DNA of 64,000 nt, from the NCBI GenBank assembly GCA_019722365.1, contig JADFUC010000293.1, positions 1 to 64,000 on the forward strand, given 5' to 3'. Both the position numbers and the translations under genes were made by a program. Below the pieces are notes generated by a model that was not told the DNA's origin, ran no database searches, and saw nothing but the letters and a program-made list of their open reading frames with translations. This document shows, piece after piece, positions 1 through 12,013 of the stretch. Position 1 is the stretch's first letter. The number at the start of each line of letters is the position of its first letter. The stretch comes from Lithospermum erythrorhizon (lineage: Eukaryota; Streptophyta; Magnoliopsida; Boraginales; Boraginaceae).

Positions 1-1586
1 CTCAATTTACTTCGTTCGGTTACGTATTGCTAATAGGATCTGAGGTGTCGGAAATATTATGAGATATTGGGTGATCCATATTTTGGGAAAAGTCTTAATA
101 GTTGATGTGGTGATACAGTGCTAATGAGATTTTAGGCGGAAATTAATTGGGATAGGGGTGATAATTATTATCGATATACTCGAGGTAGGTTAGCAAGGAA
201 TATCGATAGGTTTATAAATAAGGTTCTTGGTTAACTAAGATGCATGATTATAAGGAAGTGTGAAATATGGGTTTGATCGGAAATGATAAATAAGTCGAGG
301 TGAATACAAATCGAGTGAATAAGAAAAGAGGTTGAGGTTATCATATTAATGTTTAAGTAAAGAGTTGATTGTTTGGAGTAGAGTACATCTTTGTGATAGT
401 AATAGTCATTCTTGAGGATGTAAACTTTAAGGTTGAAACCTTTGGAGATGGAATAGGATGAATATGTTTGAGAGTTTAAGGAAGGGCCAATTATACCGGG
501 AAATATTGAGAGGAATTCAGGTGTTAAATTTGAAGTTGTTGATAAGTTAGGGCAATTATTAATGAATTTAAAGGGTAATAAAAGGTTAGTTGAGGAGGTT
601 AGGTGACGTGTAGTCGTAGGATTAGAAATTGATCGTGATTGTAGAGGTTGATCTTTAAAATAATTAAAATTTCTCTTGGATACTTGGAGTAATTGGGGAT
701 TTATCACTGGGTTATTACTTATCATGGTAGTGAAGTATAGTTATTGATTGTATTTGTGTATCTGCGTAATAAGCTTTATCGTGGCTTAATAGTGAGGTGA
801 AATGTTGACTTGAGCGGTGGTTGTCTTTTTGAGGTATTTGGGCTATTTGTTTTGTGGTATTCATGTTTAAATTGTATATGATTGGAATTGTGTTCAATTG
901 GAGTATATTTGTGTTATGGGCGTATGCATGAATATATTTTTACGAGGAATAGTTCACATATGAAATTGTTGTATGTGTGTATTATGGATGCTACGTTAAG
1001 AGATTGTTATTATGATTGATATTATATGTGGTTGTAGATTGTTTGATTTGAGGATATTGAGATGAGGTGGGGTGTTCGGAAGGTAGGCACGGGAAAGGAT
1101 GAATTGTTATACATAATGTTATTGTGGTTTATCTTTATAAGTTATTTTATAGTAGTTGTAGTACAGTGGTGTGGTGAAATTTTTGCTATTTACTCGTTTA
1201 GGTATGTGATATGGAGTAGTATGGTGACACAAATTATGAATTAGACTGATATCGGTATTGTGATATGAATTTAATTTTTAATTAGTATTTTAGGCGATTG
1301 AGGATGTTTATAATACTAAGATTGATAGCCGTATGCTTAATGGTAAGCCAAGATGATAGCCCAGATAGGAAAAATTGGCCGGTTGAATGTGTTATGGTGT
1401 AAAGAGAGTCAGCGCCTTAAGTTAATTGACATAAGATAACCCATGGGAGCTATGAAGGCAGATACTATATTGGGGAAATTTGGGTAGGTGACAAGGTGTC
1501 GATGTTAGTTGATAAGGGCATGTCGAGAAAGTGCGTTGACTTTATCGGCAGTTGGTGTTACAGGTAAATTTCGAGGCAGAAATTTT
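1..1586 (+). mobile_element. 3' internal remnant of Ty3/gypsy element A, no coding recognised
   Basis: This stretch lies directly upstream of a polypurine tract and an LTR start, so it should be the 3' internal part of a plus-strand LTR retrotransposon that begins outside the window. I see no reverse transcriptase, integrase or chromodomain motif in any frame. The short open frames on both strands have biased composition and no family resemblance. Just before the tract, at about 1565-1586, is the interrupted palindrome AAATTTCG...AAATTTT, which also precedes the 3' LTR of element D near 61,650. Assignment rests on that junction only. Confidence 0.5.
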
Positions 1587-1600
1587 GTGGGTGGGTAGAT
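1587..1600 (+). other. Polypurine tract of element A
   Basis: A purine-rich stretch (GTGGGTGGGTAGAT) immediately precedes TGTAATAACCCG, the start of the LTR. In LTR retrotransposons this tract primes plus-strand DNA synthesis. The same arrangement occurs at 61,661-61,677, before the 3' LTR of element D. Confidence 0.65.
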
Positions 1601-2945
1601 TGTAATAACCCGTTACAAACAAAAAAAAAAAAAAAAAAAAATTTAATTTTTCGGTCGGTGGGACAGAGAATGATATAATTTTTTTGATAATATTATTTCG
1701 TAAAATTTTTGGGCCGAATTTCATTTATAATTTAGAAGTGTTTGCCATGGAAGAATTTTATCTTTGAAATCGGTTCGTGGGTTTAAGTCCGATAAGCGAA
1801 TTAACCCGAGAGCAAGGCAGGACTTCAGTTTTTAAATATCTATTCATGCATATCTCCATTGATCATCGTCATCCTGACTTCATCTTCTTTCTCATTTGGC
1901 CGAAATTAAGCCCCTCCCCCTTAAAAACTTTCATTTTCCATTTCTCTTGTTATCATTTCGAACTCGAGGTCGGTTGTAGAATGTTCTCCCCATTCGTTTC
2001 TCTTGAGTTAGGTAAAATTTCAAGTCTTTCGAGATATTTCTTGGGTTTTGACATAGTTGACTTTTAGTTGACTTTCCATAATTGAATTTTATGATAAATC
2101 TTAGTTGATTTATGGGTTACGTATTATTTAATTGAGGTCATTGATTTAGAGATCGTTTGAGGGACGTTATGGTGAGTTGACTTTTAGGTTTTGGTTGACT
2201 TTTTTATACTTGAATATTTTTATAGAACTTTAAATGTGTAGGAGGTTATATTGGGACCTTATTATAGTTGTTATGATGTTAAATTGGTGATTTAAAATTG
2301 ATTAAAAAGGGTGTTATGTTGAAAAAAGTGTAAATTCCGGGTTGAGTTATAATTGATATTTGAATTATAGATTATTAATTATGGACTTTGATGATTAGTT
2401 AGAATAACTTATAAGTCAATTTGTAATGAGAAAGTGATAAGATGGAATTTGAGAATCGATTGGGTTGTATCAGATGGGATTATAATTGATGGTTTATCCG
2501 TCAAAGTTATACCATTTAGAGATAGTTCCCTAAGAGTTGGTTATGTATCTTCTACAAACGCGGTATATAGTAGTAGTTCTTGCCTTTAAGGTGTTATTTA
2601 GGCGTTGATGGGTATTGAAGAGCGGTTGCGGTGTCTTTAAGTGAAGGTTTCTTGAGTTAGCTAAGCGAGGAGGTGAGTACTTATCTCACGTGTATTACCT
2701 TATGTACTTAACTTTCAAATGGTGTACATCCTTGTATTATAATTATGTGTAAAGGGTATGCAATTAACAATATAATTATGTATGAATGAGTATATATGTC
2801 CTTGTGATATGATTACGGAGGAATGGGCATACATGTAATGGTTGTACGATTATGTGTAGGCCTAATATGATTATGTATTTCTATTAACGGCATTGAAATT
2901 TGGTTTGAGGTAAGTGATGGCTGAACTCCCGACTTATATTTACGT

Positions 2946-3075
2946 ATTATGTGGCACTTGTGGTATTTATGTGGCCTTGTCGGCACTTGTGGTATTTATG
3001 TGGCCCGTTGGCACTTGTGATATTTATGTGGCCTGTCGGCACTTGTGGTATTTATGTGGCCTTGACGGCGCTTGT
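2946..3075 (+). repeat. Tandem ~31-bp repeat inside LTR A
   Basis: About four imperfect copies of a unit containing GGCACTTGTGGTATTTATGT lie head to tail. Reduced versions (GCCTTGTCGGC units) occur at the matching place in LTR C (about 42,165-42,240). Confidence 0.7.
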
Positions 3076-3404
3076 GATTGATTTATGATTGTGAGATGTA
3101 TTAGGCGCTTCTTTCTTATTGTTGGAAGTAAAAGTGGTTGGTTATTGAGAGGTGTTCGATGGAGTTATGTATGATTTTGAGGTGACTTGAGTATTAGGAT
3201 ATGACCCTATAGTTGGGACTACTAGGGATTAGGTGACTCTCCTTTATTACTTGGGGATATGTGGCTATTGGCTATTGCACATGCTACGGTGTATAGTGAT
3301 GCGGTATGATTCTCTTTTGATCGGCTTTCTTTGTGTCGTTGTGAGGTGTACATACTACGGTATGGCGTGGTTTGGCCCACTATCTTACGGTATAGCGTGC
3401 GGTG

Positions 3405-3500
3405 TGCCTTATGCTTTGTGTATAAGTGCGATTGTGCCTTATACTTTGTGTATAAGTGCGGTACTTATACTTTGTGTATAAGTGCGGTTTTTGGCCTTAT
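3405..3500 (+). repeat. Hairpin tandem array in LTR A
   Basis: About three copies of a ~29-bp unit built around TTATACTTTGTGTATAA, whose arms TTATAC and GTATAA are complementary. Each unit could fold into a small hairpin. The same array, with more copies, occurs in D and inverted in G. Confidence 0.7.
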
Positions 3501-5004
3501 CTTCGCGGTATAAGTGCGGTGATTGTTGATTTGTCCATTCTAGCAGGTAGGCAGTTAGTATATGCGCATTAGAGGATAGTATCTTGGTGGGGATATAGAG
3601 ATGGAGGTTTGATGACTAGGTTTTGGTCGTTGTTGGTCTGTGATTTCATTTGGGTGATTGTGTGCTTATCGGAACCTGCAGTATATATTCATGTGTTATA
3701 TGCAGACATTGAAATGGAATTATGTTGTATGACTTTGCTCGGTAATCACATATACATGTACTTTATTCATATTTGACTGATGACTATTCCTAATCTTGTT
3801 GTTGTCTTCACTTGATGCTTTGATAGTTATACTTCATTTTTAAGCGTCGACACAATAAGCAACTATTTTTTAGGATACGGTATTTATTTTCGATTTGCTT
3901 TTGGCATTCTTGTCTTTGTTAGATATGTTCTATATCTTAAGTGGCTAATGGATGGGAATACCTTTGGAATAGAACATTGGGAGAAATATAAGCGAAGTTT
4001 GCTAATGCATCGTGGTATTATTTTATATATATATGGTGGAAAAATGGATTCAAATGTGCTAGAATATAAGAAATCTTGATCTAACTTGACACGATACCGT
4101 AGGTAAATAAGTTCGTATACTAAATGGAAAATGCAGGAAGATAAATCGTACTTAGGTTATGGATTCAAGATATATTGCTCGGAGTCATGATGAAATGCAT
4201 ATATTTGGAGGTCTATAGAGACATTAGTTGTCATAGGAGGTATGATTGTAAAATGGGGAGTAGTACTTTAAAGTGAACTAAAGATAAGTGATTGAGTCGT
4301 ATATGCATGAGTTATGAGAGTTAAGATATATGTTTAAGTTATTGTGTGTTTGAGGTGTATATTATATTGGGAATTAGCTATACTTGGAGAAAGATAACGG
4401 ATAGAGAAATACCTTGTAATTAAGGTGTCTTGTGGTAAGTTGTTATTAGTGTGGGTTATCTTCGGTGTTAGTTAGAGAAGCTTGATAAGGAAAGTTTATT
4501 TTGTGGCAAGTAACCTATAAAATATATTCTTGGGGTATATAGTCTCACAAATAATTGAGGAATCTAAAATTTTTCTTATTAGATGATGCGTCGGTAGGTT
4601 AACCCATGCTATTTATTTCACTCGACTTTTAGGTAGAGCACCTATTTCCTATGGGCGGGCGTTTATTACTGGGAGTTGTGAATGACGATATCGTTGGCGA
4701 GTATTTGCGTACCCTTGAAGATGGCGATAATTGGCTTGAAGACCTCAGCGATCGTACTTTTTATCTTCTTGAAGTTTACATTTGTTATAATTATTATTGA
4801 CTAGGTTGTATAAATTTGTTTGATGTGTATTTATATTATGAGTTTCAATGTTGTTGTACTATTAGTTGGATTCGCAGATGGAATGAGAGTTATATTGTTT
4901 GTTATGATAAAGAAGTCATTTTTATTGTTATCCATGCATGGTATTTCGATTATACTGAGGTTGGTGTGGTCCCAACCTCGAGGAGACCCTTTGAGTCGTT
5001 CTGT

Positions 5005-6860
5005 AGCCTTTGAGTAAGTTCGTCATAGTCCTCCATTGAACTTGTTTTGGCTTCCTTTAAGCTCTAATCTAGCTTTGAAAATATCAACGTTTAAAATTCT
5101 TTTGTCATTGTTTCTTAAATACCCATTTACATTCAATAAGTGAGCCCCATTTTGGTAAATCAACAAGGACAAACCACCGTTTGATGCATAGAATCCATCT
5201 CAGTTAAGCTGGCTATTTTCCATTTGTCGGCGTCCTTGTTATTCATTGCTTCTTTGTAAGAAGTGGGCTCGTCACTTTCGATGATGAAAGCTTCGCTACA
5301 TTACGGTGCTGCGGTTGTTGGTGATCCTTGTTGGATCTCCTAAGGGTTGGTTCTTCCACAGTTTCTGTGGATCGAGCTGGGTATGAAGGTTCAATTCTTG
5401 TGGTGTGTGGATGCCTCTTGCATTAGATGTATCGACATTGACCGTCGGCAGGCTTAATCGAGATGAACCTGATTACTTTAGTCACTTACAGGCAGTTATT
5501 CCTTTTCAAGAGACACTCTGTCTTTCTGATGAGATTTTATTCTCGTACTTCAGAGTGAAATTATTAACCAACTATTTCCTTTGGATATCCTATGAAATAG
5601 CATTTATCGGTTGGGCGCAAGTTTATCTTTAAGTTAATCTCTTGCATAAGCTTCACGATTCCCAGTCTTGAGAAAATCAACTTGGGAATCTTCCCAAACC
5701 ACGGTTCATAAGAGTTTATCTGCTTGACTTAGTTGGACATCATTTAAAGGTAAGTACCGTGCCAAATTACATATGCCATAAAGTGTAGTAGATGAATAGG
5801 CTCATCATAAAATTGAACCCATGTAAGGGTTCGATTTCTCCTTTGGGACACGCCAATATCTTTGTGGCGTTCTGTGGGAGTGAGTTGTGAAACAATACCA
5901 CACTCTAAGATGAATATTGAACTTCATTGACTGAAATATTCTCACTTTCTATCCGACCGGAGAATCTTTATTATCTTATTCCCGGTGGTTTTTGTACTTC
6001 ATTTTGGAACTCCTTAGAATTTCTCTCCAAAGGACTCGTGTTTTGTGTCTCATCGGATACACAAAGCTAGTATCTCTGTAGTCATCGGTAAATGTAATGA
6101 AGTAGTTATAACCTCCTCTTTGGATGTTCATTGGCCAATACGTGAGTGTATGATCCCCAATCAAAATCTTTTCCTTTCCTTTAAGCTTGAAAGGCATTTT
6201 TGGTCATTGCCCAAAAGGCAAGACTTCGCCTGCTCATTATGATTCATAATGAGACCTTCAAGTTTCACGGTGGAGTTTCTTGATTCGGTTCTCGTTAATG
6301 TATTTAATTACTGCTGATGCCATAGGTATGTTTGGTTTAAGTCGTTGAAGCTTATTCCGTTTTACGTTTATAATCATGTCTAAAACTTATAGACCATTTT
6401 GAAGAGGAATGGTACCAAACACTACCCACGTTCTAGTGATCCCTAAATTCATCGGGATCTATTGAAATGAAAAACCATCATTATTCAAAATAGAAATAGA
6501 AGCCAATATTCCTGCAATTTCTTGAGGGTACACCTTGAAAATAAACTGGGAATAAGTTCAAAAGCAAGGCCGGTGAACAAGATTTAAACTAATGGATCTT
6601 GAGGGCATGACCCCATCCGTTTCGCGCGAGATCCATTTCCCTGCTTCGAGTCTTACTTGACTTGAGTTCACGGATATTATGACAAATATGGAGACACAAC
6701 CGATTAATACATGGCATACAGTAGAATTAGAAGTTGTACAAACTTCAATAGCACTTCCTGTAGGGTGGCGGTGGGTAGGATATTCTTCTATCATCTGTGA
6801 ACCACAGTGCGACTGATGACGGGTTTCACTTAATGGCGAAATAACTTGTCGTCGCTACAG
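5005..6860 (-). pseudogene. Ty1/copia pol remnant (protease, integrase, start of reverse transcriptase)
   Basis: Read on the minus strand from right to left, the expected copia order is visible with many frameshifts. Near 6,740-6,680 lies a protease-like stretch (TTSNST, then an eroded DTGC site reading LIGC). At 6,300-6,269 is the GAG-pre-integrase motif INENRIKKLHR. At 6,197-5,976 is an open integrase-core stretch with GGYNYFITFTDDY. Around 5,600 is DKCYFIGYPKE, typical of the region after the integrase. At 5,290-5,040 is the reverse-transcriptase start with DEPTSYKEAMNN and ECKWVFKK. The frame stops abruptly where LTR A ends, so the RT fingers/palm and RNase H are missing. Family assignment is firm; the element cannot be functional as read. 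Confidence 0.85.
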
Positions 6861-7559
6861 CTCCTCCGCTTTCCATCAACCCAGGATTACTAGAACCACT
6901 TGGCCTTCGGTAAACTTCTTAACGCTTCTTGAATTCTTCTTGTTTGGACCACAGAAAGCGGATGGAGTAGAAGTTTTAGTCTTACTGAGGTTAAAGTCTC
7001 GGCATTCGTGATCATCTTACATGGGTTGTTTAGGATAACTCAAAACATATTGAGTTCATGACAAACGGAGAGAATTTATGCGGAAGAGACTTCGGGATCG
7101 GCAGTTCTTTGAGACCTTTGGTGCCCGAGGCGTTGAGTCGATCGACCAAGTCAATCATTTAATGATATGATGGCTTCGCGGCACATCCGTTCCCGACGAT
7201 GTCACGAGCCGCAGGCTGTGTCACTTATCTCGTTAGCCTCACTTCGGAATAATTCCTCGAGTTGCGTTATATGTCATATACCACCTTTTCATAATGAATT
7301 TGGGCAGGGTTTCGTGGCCAACAGAGACATTGGGGACATCAACGGCGTCGGTTTGTGCCTTTTGTGGGATCCACTTTCGATGGGAGGCACTATCATTAAT
7401 TCGCGGGAACCTTATTGTTGACACGTATTCGGAGTCCCTCGGCTTGCTTGAGAATGATTCTCAAGTTTAGAGACCACTCGTCAAATTGAGTTATTCGAAC
7501 TGCACTTTTCAAGTCTTTGAAGCTGACGAGTTCTTAAGGGTAAAGCAAGTGGTAGCCAT
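6861..7559 (-). pseudogene. Ty1/copia gag remnant
   Basis: The likely start is the ATG at 7,559-7,557 (reading MATTCFTLKN), at the end of a 2 kb leader. Downstream, at about 7,490-7,420, the frame reads FDEWSLNLRIILKQ, which matches the N-terminal part of plant copia GAG (pattern F-x-x-W-x-x-x-L-R-I-x-L-K-Q). Several frameshifts and stops follow before the protease region. The nucleocapsid zinc knuckle is not convincingly visible. Position and strand fit the pol remnant to its left. Confidence 0.7.
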
Positions 7560-9571
7560 ATTAATTGTACAAGAATGAGTAAATAAAATAACAGGACTCA
7601 TTAAACTATAAATGCTAAAGCACTTACAAATAAATTGTAAAGTAAGCCTAATACTTCAAATCTCACGAAATATATTAGTATCAATATCTATTATACTTAA
7701 ATTCAGCAATACTTGCATACATTTGAATCCAGTTATAATAGTAGGTTATGAAATAATTATGTAAAACTACATAATAACGTAGCCGGCTGGCGTCTAACTA
7801 CAATCTTTGCCCACGTTATCTCGAAACGGTTAAGCATACCCGATTAAACAAAAGTCTTACTTGGATTGATGTTGAAAGCCCTGGCGTTGGTAAATCAACT
7901 GCAAGCAGTCCATTGTCATATCAAATGCAACATTGTAACACCGATAAATCACGGTGTGCCGGTGTCTGATTGATTGCCTAACTTAAAATTGGCAATCTGC
8001 TTAAATTTTAATTGGTGAGATTATTATTACTGTTTTAATTTACTCATGCATATTAGCACAAATCAAGCAATACATGCAACATGAAAAATAAAACAAGTAA
8101 TGCATTCAAGGGATATCTGATATGGCCCGTAGAACCTATTCCTGGTATTTATCAAATACTAAACATAAGTCGTAATTCTTATCTTTATACGGATCGGCCG
8201 AGTCCACAAGTACCGCCATTGAAATGATCTTCAATATCTTCACTTGTTATAATATTTATATACTAACCCATCTTAGACGACTTACAAGCTTGTGGGTAAA
8301 ATAATAAATAAATAAATAAAATAAAATATGACTCAGAAGGTGCTTTAGCATTCGTTCGGGACTAAAATAAATAATTGAATTCGTATCACATGTCCTCCAT
8401 TCCAATCACCATTACAAAATATAGGCACTTTATTAAATCCATATAAATGAACTTAATAAATATTTAAATGGCATTGAAAAATGCATGTTTAATTGTCAAA
8501 TTAAATTAATCCATTGTAATTACACTATTAAAATTAATTAATATAAACTCGAATATCATCACATATCAATTAATAATTATTACCAATAATTATTAACCAT
8601 ATACATATTATAGAAAATATTTATCACAAATATATTCTAAAATACATTAAGTAATTGAAATTGTTACCGTAATTTATATGACTTTAAAATTAAAAGATAT
8701 AATATAAAGGAAATTAATTAATTAAATTGTCATCACATAATTAATTACAATTAATTAGGTGATTAAAATGACAAATAATCAATAAACGAAATATAACTAG
8801 TCTCATAATTTTGAGAGCCAAATAAGGAATAAATTGAATTAGGGTTTCAAACTTAGAGCGCGATAATGATAGGTTCGGACGGGCCATTTCTGACAGTAGG
8901 CCTTAGGTACTTGCCGTGTAGAATCCGACGCGTCATTTTAGTACCAAAATAAGCCCAATCCGAGCTCTTCAGGCCAGCCCATTAGAATGGCGGAAGTCGG
9001 TCGGCCCGATATATATTAATACCATATTTAACAGTTTTAAATTTAATTTAAATTCGTTTGTAAAATCGTTTGGAGCTTTTAAAATTTTTCAAAATTTATA
9101 AATTCGAACAAGTTAAACTTCATAATTTTCTTGACCAAATCCACGAATTCGTTCATTAAAATAAATTTATCATATTTAATTATTAATTAAGCAGTCCGAG
9201 AAATCTCAAAATTGTTTTGGTACTTAGAAAATTCAAAAATTATGATATTTAATGGAATCTTCTATGTCTTTGTCTCGATTCTAGAAAAAATTATTTGTAA
9301 TTTTACAAAATTTTGACTTCCCAAACATCTTTACAAAGCGGTTTGAAAGAAAGCCAATTAAATAGTCCTTTTAATTTATGAAGCAATCCATGTTAACAAA
9401 ATATGATAATACATCATCATAAACTTGCCCAACATGTAAATCAATAATCAAGAACATGGTGATTTATTCTCAACATATATTATCAATTAAATATATGAAC
9501 AGAATTAATCAAATAAAGTGATAAAACAAAACAAGCATAAAAATAATGTAAAAGAAACAACTTTAATTTGG
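7560..9571 (-). mobile_element. Long untranslated leader of the copia element
   Basis: There is no coding here. About 2 kb of AT-rich sequence separates the primer-binding site from gag. Parts of it align with the leader of element E. The segment near 7,965-7,840 (minus: TTGATATGACAATGGA, then TATGCTTAACCG) matches E on both sides of insertion C. The segment near 7,765-7,705 (ATAACCTACTATTATA, then AAATGTATGCA) matches E at 46,950-46,980. A GGGTTTCAAAC block near 8,840 and an AAATAAATAAATAAA run near 8,305 also lie here. Confidence 0.6.
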
Positions 9572-9584
9572 CTCATGATGCCAA
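9572..9584 (-). other. Primer-binding site (initiator tRNA-Met type)
   Basis: On the minus strand TGGCATCATGAGC lies a few bases after the LTR end. It differs by a substitution and one inserted base from TGGTATCAGAGC, the common plant LTR-element site complementary to initiator methionine tRNA. Confidence 0.65.
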
Positions 9585-9588
9585 CGAT

Positions 9589-10532
9589 GGGAAAATACTA
9601 TGGATATATGAGTATAAATATAAATCCATAATTCGAGGATCTTAAAGTGCATACTCGATATAAAACAAAAGCATATATTTACAATACTCTTGAATGGCGA
9701 TACTTACGTGCATTGAGTAAATTCCACAAAAGTTCCTACCTTCAAATTCACAACATGAATTTTACTTTCCTTCAGCTCCTTGTTGCAATATCAATCGTAT
9801 GATATCTACAATTTGGTCAGCGAGGAGAGGTTGAATCAGTCAAGAATACATGCTTTGGGAGATTTTCGGCCAAAGGAAAAACACTTTAGGGTTTTAGTGA
9901 GGTATTTCTCTAAAACTTATGTCATAAAAACCTAAAGTTTTCTTATGGGGCTAAGTTAAAACAAACCCGATCTAAAGCAGCCATTTAGTATTAGCTTGAC
10001 TGGATTAGCTCACATTAGTTCGTTAAAGGCGCTGTAGGTTACTAATAGAGTTAGACTATTTAGTAAGCTTAATTAAATAGTAATGACTAATATCAATAAT
10101 CTTTCAAGTTATTGATAAATACTAAAATTACCAGACAATTAAAATAACTATTTAATTGATTCTATTGTTCAATCGATATTCTACATAAAATGTAGAACCG
10201 CATAGTGAAATACATTTCTGATTATCTGATTCTCTTTAATTTTATACATGAAATATAACTTCAGCGTCATTTTGTATGTATTGACCTTCTAGGCTCGAAT
10301 AATAGTAAGTTGTATAATAATAAAAATTGACCAATTACTATTATTATAACTATTAATGAGTAAGATCTAGCGATCCTCGTAACCCTTAAATTATCATGAG
10401 AACCCACACTAGTAATATACAATTACTAAGTTGAACACTAGAGTTTTGATAATCACATTCTTATTTGGTAAATGAATTGATACCTGTCGTATCGCGGGCA
10501 TAATAAAATGGAATCAATTCTGTTGTTCAACA
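9589..10532 (-). mobile_element. 5' LTR of the minus-strand copia element
   Basis: On the minus strand the LTR begins TGTTGAACAAC and ends ...TTTTCCCA just before the primer-binding site, about 944 bp. It aligns with the copia LTRs at 15,686, 38,057 and 51,412 through shared blocks GTATATTACTAGTGTGGGTT, CTCATGATAATTTAAGGG and ATAATAGTAATTGGTCAATT. The last third diverges from the other copies. It is a distinct member of the same LTR family. Confidence 0.75.
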
Positions 10533-10826
10533 AATTAATCTGAATTGGATGGTTGTCGTTGGTTTATAAAGCTTTTTGGCCAATCAAAAGCAACAAGCAA
10601 ATGGAACACCTCACAACTCCCTCCTTCCCAAAAATATTGTCCACTTTCTATTGTATTTTCTATTGACAATTTGACATATATACGAAATAAAGTCTCTTCC
10701 TCTATTCTTTTGTCGTTTTCTATTTCGCAACACGTTAAAGTAATATGATAGTACAGTTATAAATTATTTTCTATTTCTGCATTTTTTGTATTTTAAATTA
10801 TTTTCATCATATTATTATTTCTCCCA
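10533..10826. other. Flank with no recognised feature
   Basis: AT-rich sequence between the copia LTR and the CACTA-type terminus. The 67-codon open frame at 10,545-10,748 has no recognisable family signature. Confidence 0.4.
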
Positions 10827-11200
10827 CTACTAGAAAAAGTGGTATCAGCGAGAGTAAAAAATTTGATCGCAAATTTCCATGCTAATTAGAGAGGGATTAG
10901 AAAGGAAAATGCGACAGATCCTAGTTTGTCATTTTTTTAAAAATTCTTATATGTATCTGCGACGTATCTTCCCTTGCTAGTTGTTTCATCACAATATCAT
11001 CGTTGATCTCTCGCTAATTTTGGTGGGAAAATATTCCCTCCATAATCAGTGACGGGATTGCATGAAAAATTAATACATCACAAATAGTCCACCGCTAATC
11101 CGTTACAAATATATTAAATTTGGTTTACATATTTTTGCCCAAACAAATCCATCGTTGATCCATTACAAATATATTAAATTTAGTTTACATATTTTTTCCC
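10827..11200 (+). mobile_element. CACTA-type (En/Spm) transposon terminus
   Basis: CACTACTAGAAAAA at 10,827 is the typical end of plant CACTA DNA transposons. It is followed by repeated short motifs such as GCGACAGATC, CGCTAATCCGTTACAAATA and ATCGTTGATC, resembling the subterminal repeats of these elements; a near-duplicate pair lies at 11,090-11,205. I find no transposase and no certain opposite end. TTAGTAGTG near 11,890 is a weak candidate inside another MITE. Confidence 0.5.
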
Positions 11201-11416
11201 AAACAAATTGCTTTTGATATACGATGAATCAATGATAATATTAAAATTAATTGAAAAAACCAATTTAGGAAAGCCTACTTACATTTTTAATATGTTCTAA
11301 TTGAGTTTGAGTATAAAATAGATTTCTTTTTACTAACCACATTATTTTCTTTTCTATTTTACTAAAAATATTGCTATCATATATAAATGATCAAGTTAAT
11401 CGATCATTATTCAATA

Positions 11417-11590
11417 CTCCCTCAATACATAAAATGTTTTGGGAGTTTTCTTCTGTAAATCCCAAAATATGTTCCTAGTTTGACCAAAATGTGAGTGACA
11501 AAATTGGAGAGAAATTGACATTGTGAGAGTAATTCAAATAATTATTAAATTATTAAAATCCAAGCCTTCAGAACATTTTAGGACGGAGGA
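11417..11590. mobile_element. Stowaway-like MITE (Tc1/mariner type)
   Basis: The left end CTCCCTCAATACATAAAATG and the right end (reverse complement starting CCTCCGTCCTAAAATG) form imperfect terminal inverted repeats resembling the Stowaway consensus. TA dinucleotides flank both ends. Length is about 174 bp, with no coding capacity. Confidence 0.7.
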
Positions 11591-11736
11591 TAATTTATCT
11601 GGCTTAAGTTCCACGAAAAAATAACAGAAAATCACAGTTGCCAAAATAAAATATGACTTGGAAGAACATTTATATTATTTAATGATGAAAAGATCCAAAA
11701 AATTATATATGACAATTACATTTTACAAAAATTATA

Positions 11737-11945
11737 CTCTCTTCATTTTTTATTTGACATTTTCATATATCGAGAATTATGGCTTTTGACAATGATTACA
11801 GCAAACTATATATTAGCAAGGAGATAATATTATAAAATTATTTTAAAAATCTAATTATATAAATTTATATTTATTAAAATAATATACAATTAGTAGTGTG
11901 ATGAAAGTTCGCCCGTATAAAAATGTCAAATAAAAAATGAGCCAA
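11737..11945. mobile_element. Second Stowaway-like MITE
   Basis: The arms CATTTTTTATTTGACATTTT (left) and the reverse complement of AAAATGTCAAATAAAAAATG (right) are almost perfectly complementary. TA flanks each end. Length is about 209 bp; the interior is AT-rich and non-coding. Confidence 0.75.
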
Positions 11946-12013
11946 TATCGATGTGAAAGTGAGAATACACCAAACCTTGAATAAATCCCAAATGCCTGTC
12001 TCATTATTCTCTT

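Larger units (their letters stand above)
1601..5004 (+). mobile_element. 3' LTR of Ty3/gypsy element A (long class, ~3.4 kb)
   Basis: The LTR starts TGTAATAACCCG after a polypurine tract and ends near GAGTCGTT. It aligns along its length with LTR C (40,797-46,662 once insert G is removed). Up to about 3,775 it also aligns with B, D and G; its last 1.2 kb is shared only with C. Landmarks shared by all copies are the TAATAACCC start, a TTAGTTGACTTTCCATAATT block near 2,070, and short tandem arrays. A run of 20 A follows the start at 1,621. The right end abuts minus-strand copia reverse-transcriptase sequence, so the element appears inserted in that copia. The exact end is uncertain by several bases. 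Confidence 0.75.

Noticed and set aside
231..725. 164-codon minus-strand frame at the left edge
   Set aside because: Ser/Thr/Asn/Ile-rich and motif-free, with no splice or promoter context, lying opposite retroelement internal sequence.
11888..11900. TTAGTAGTG as the opposite end of the CACTA element at 10,827
   Set aside because: It lies inside a well-bounded MITE and its inner sequence lacks the subterminal motifs seen at 10,827.
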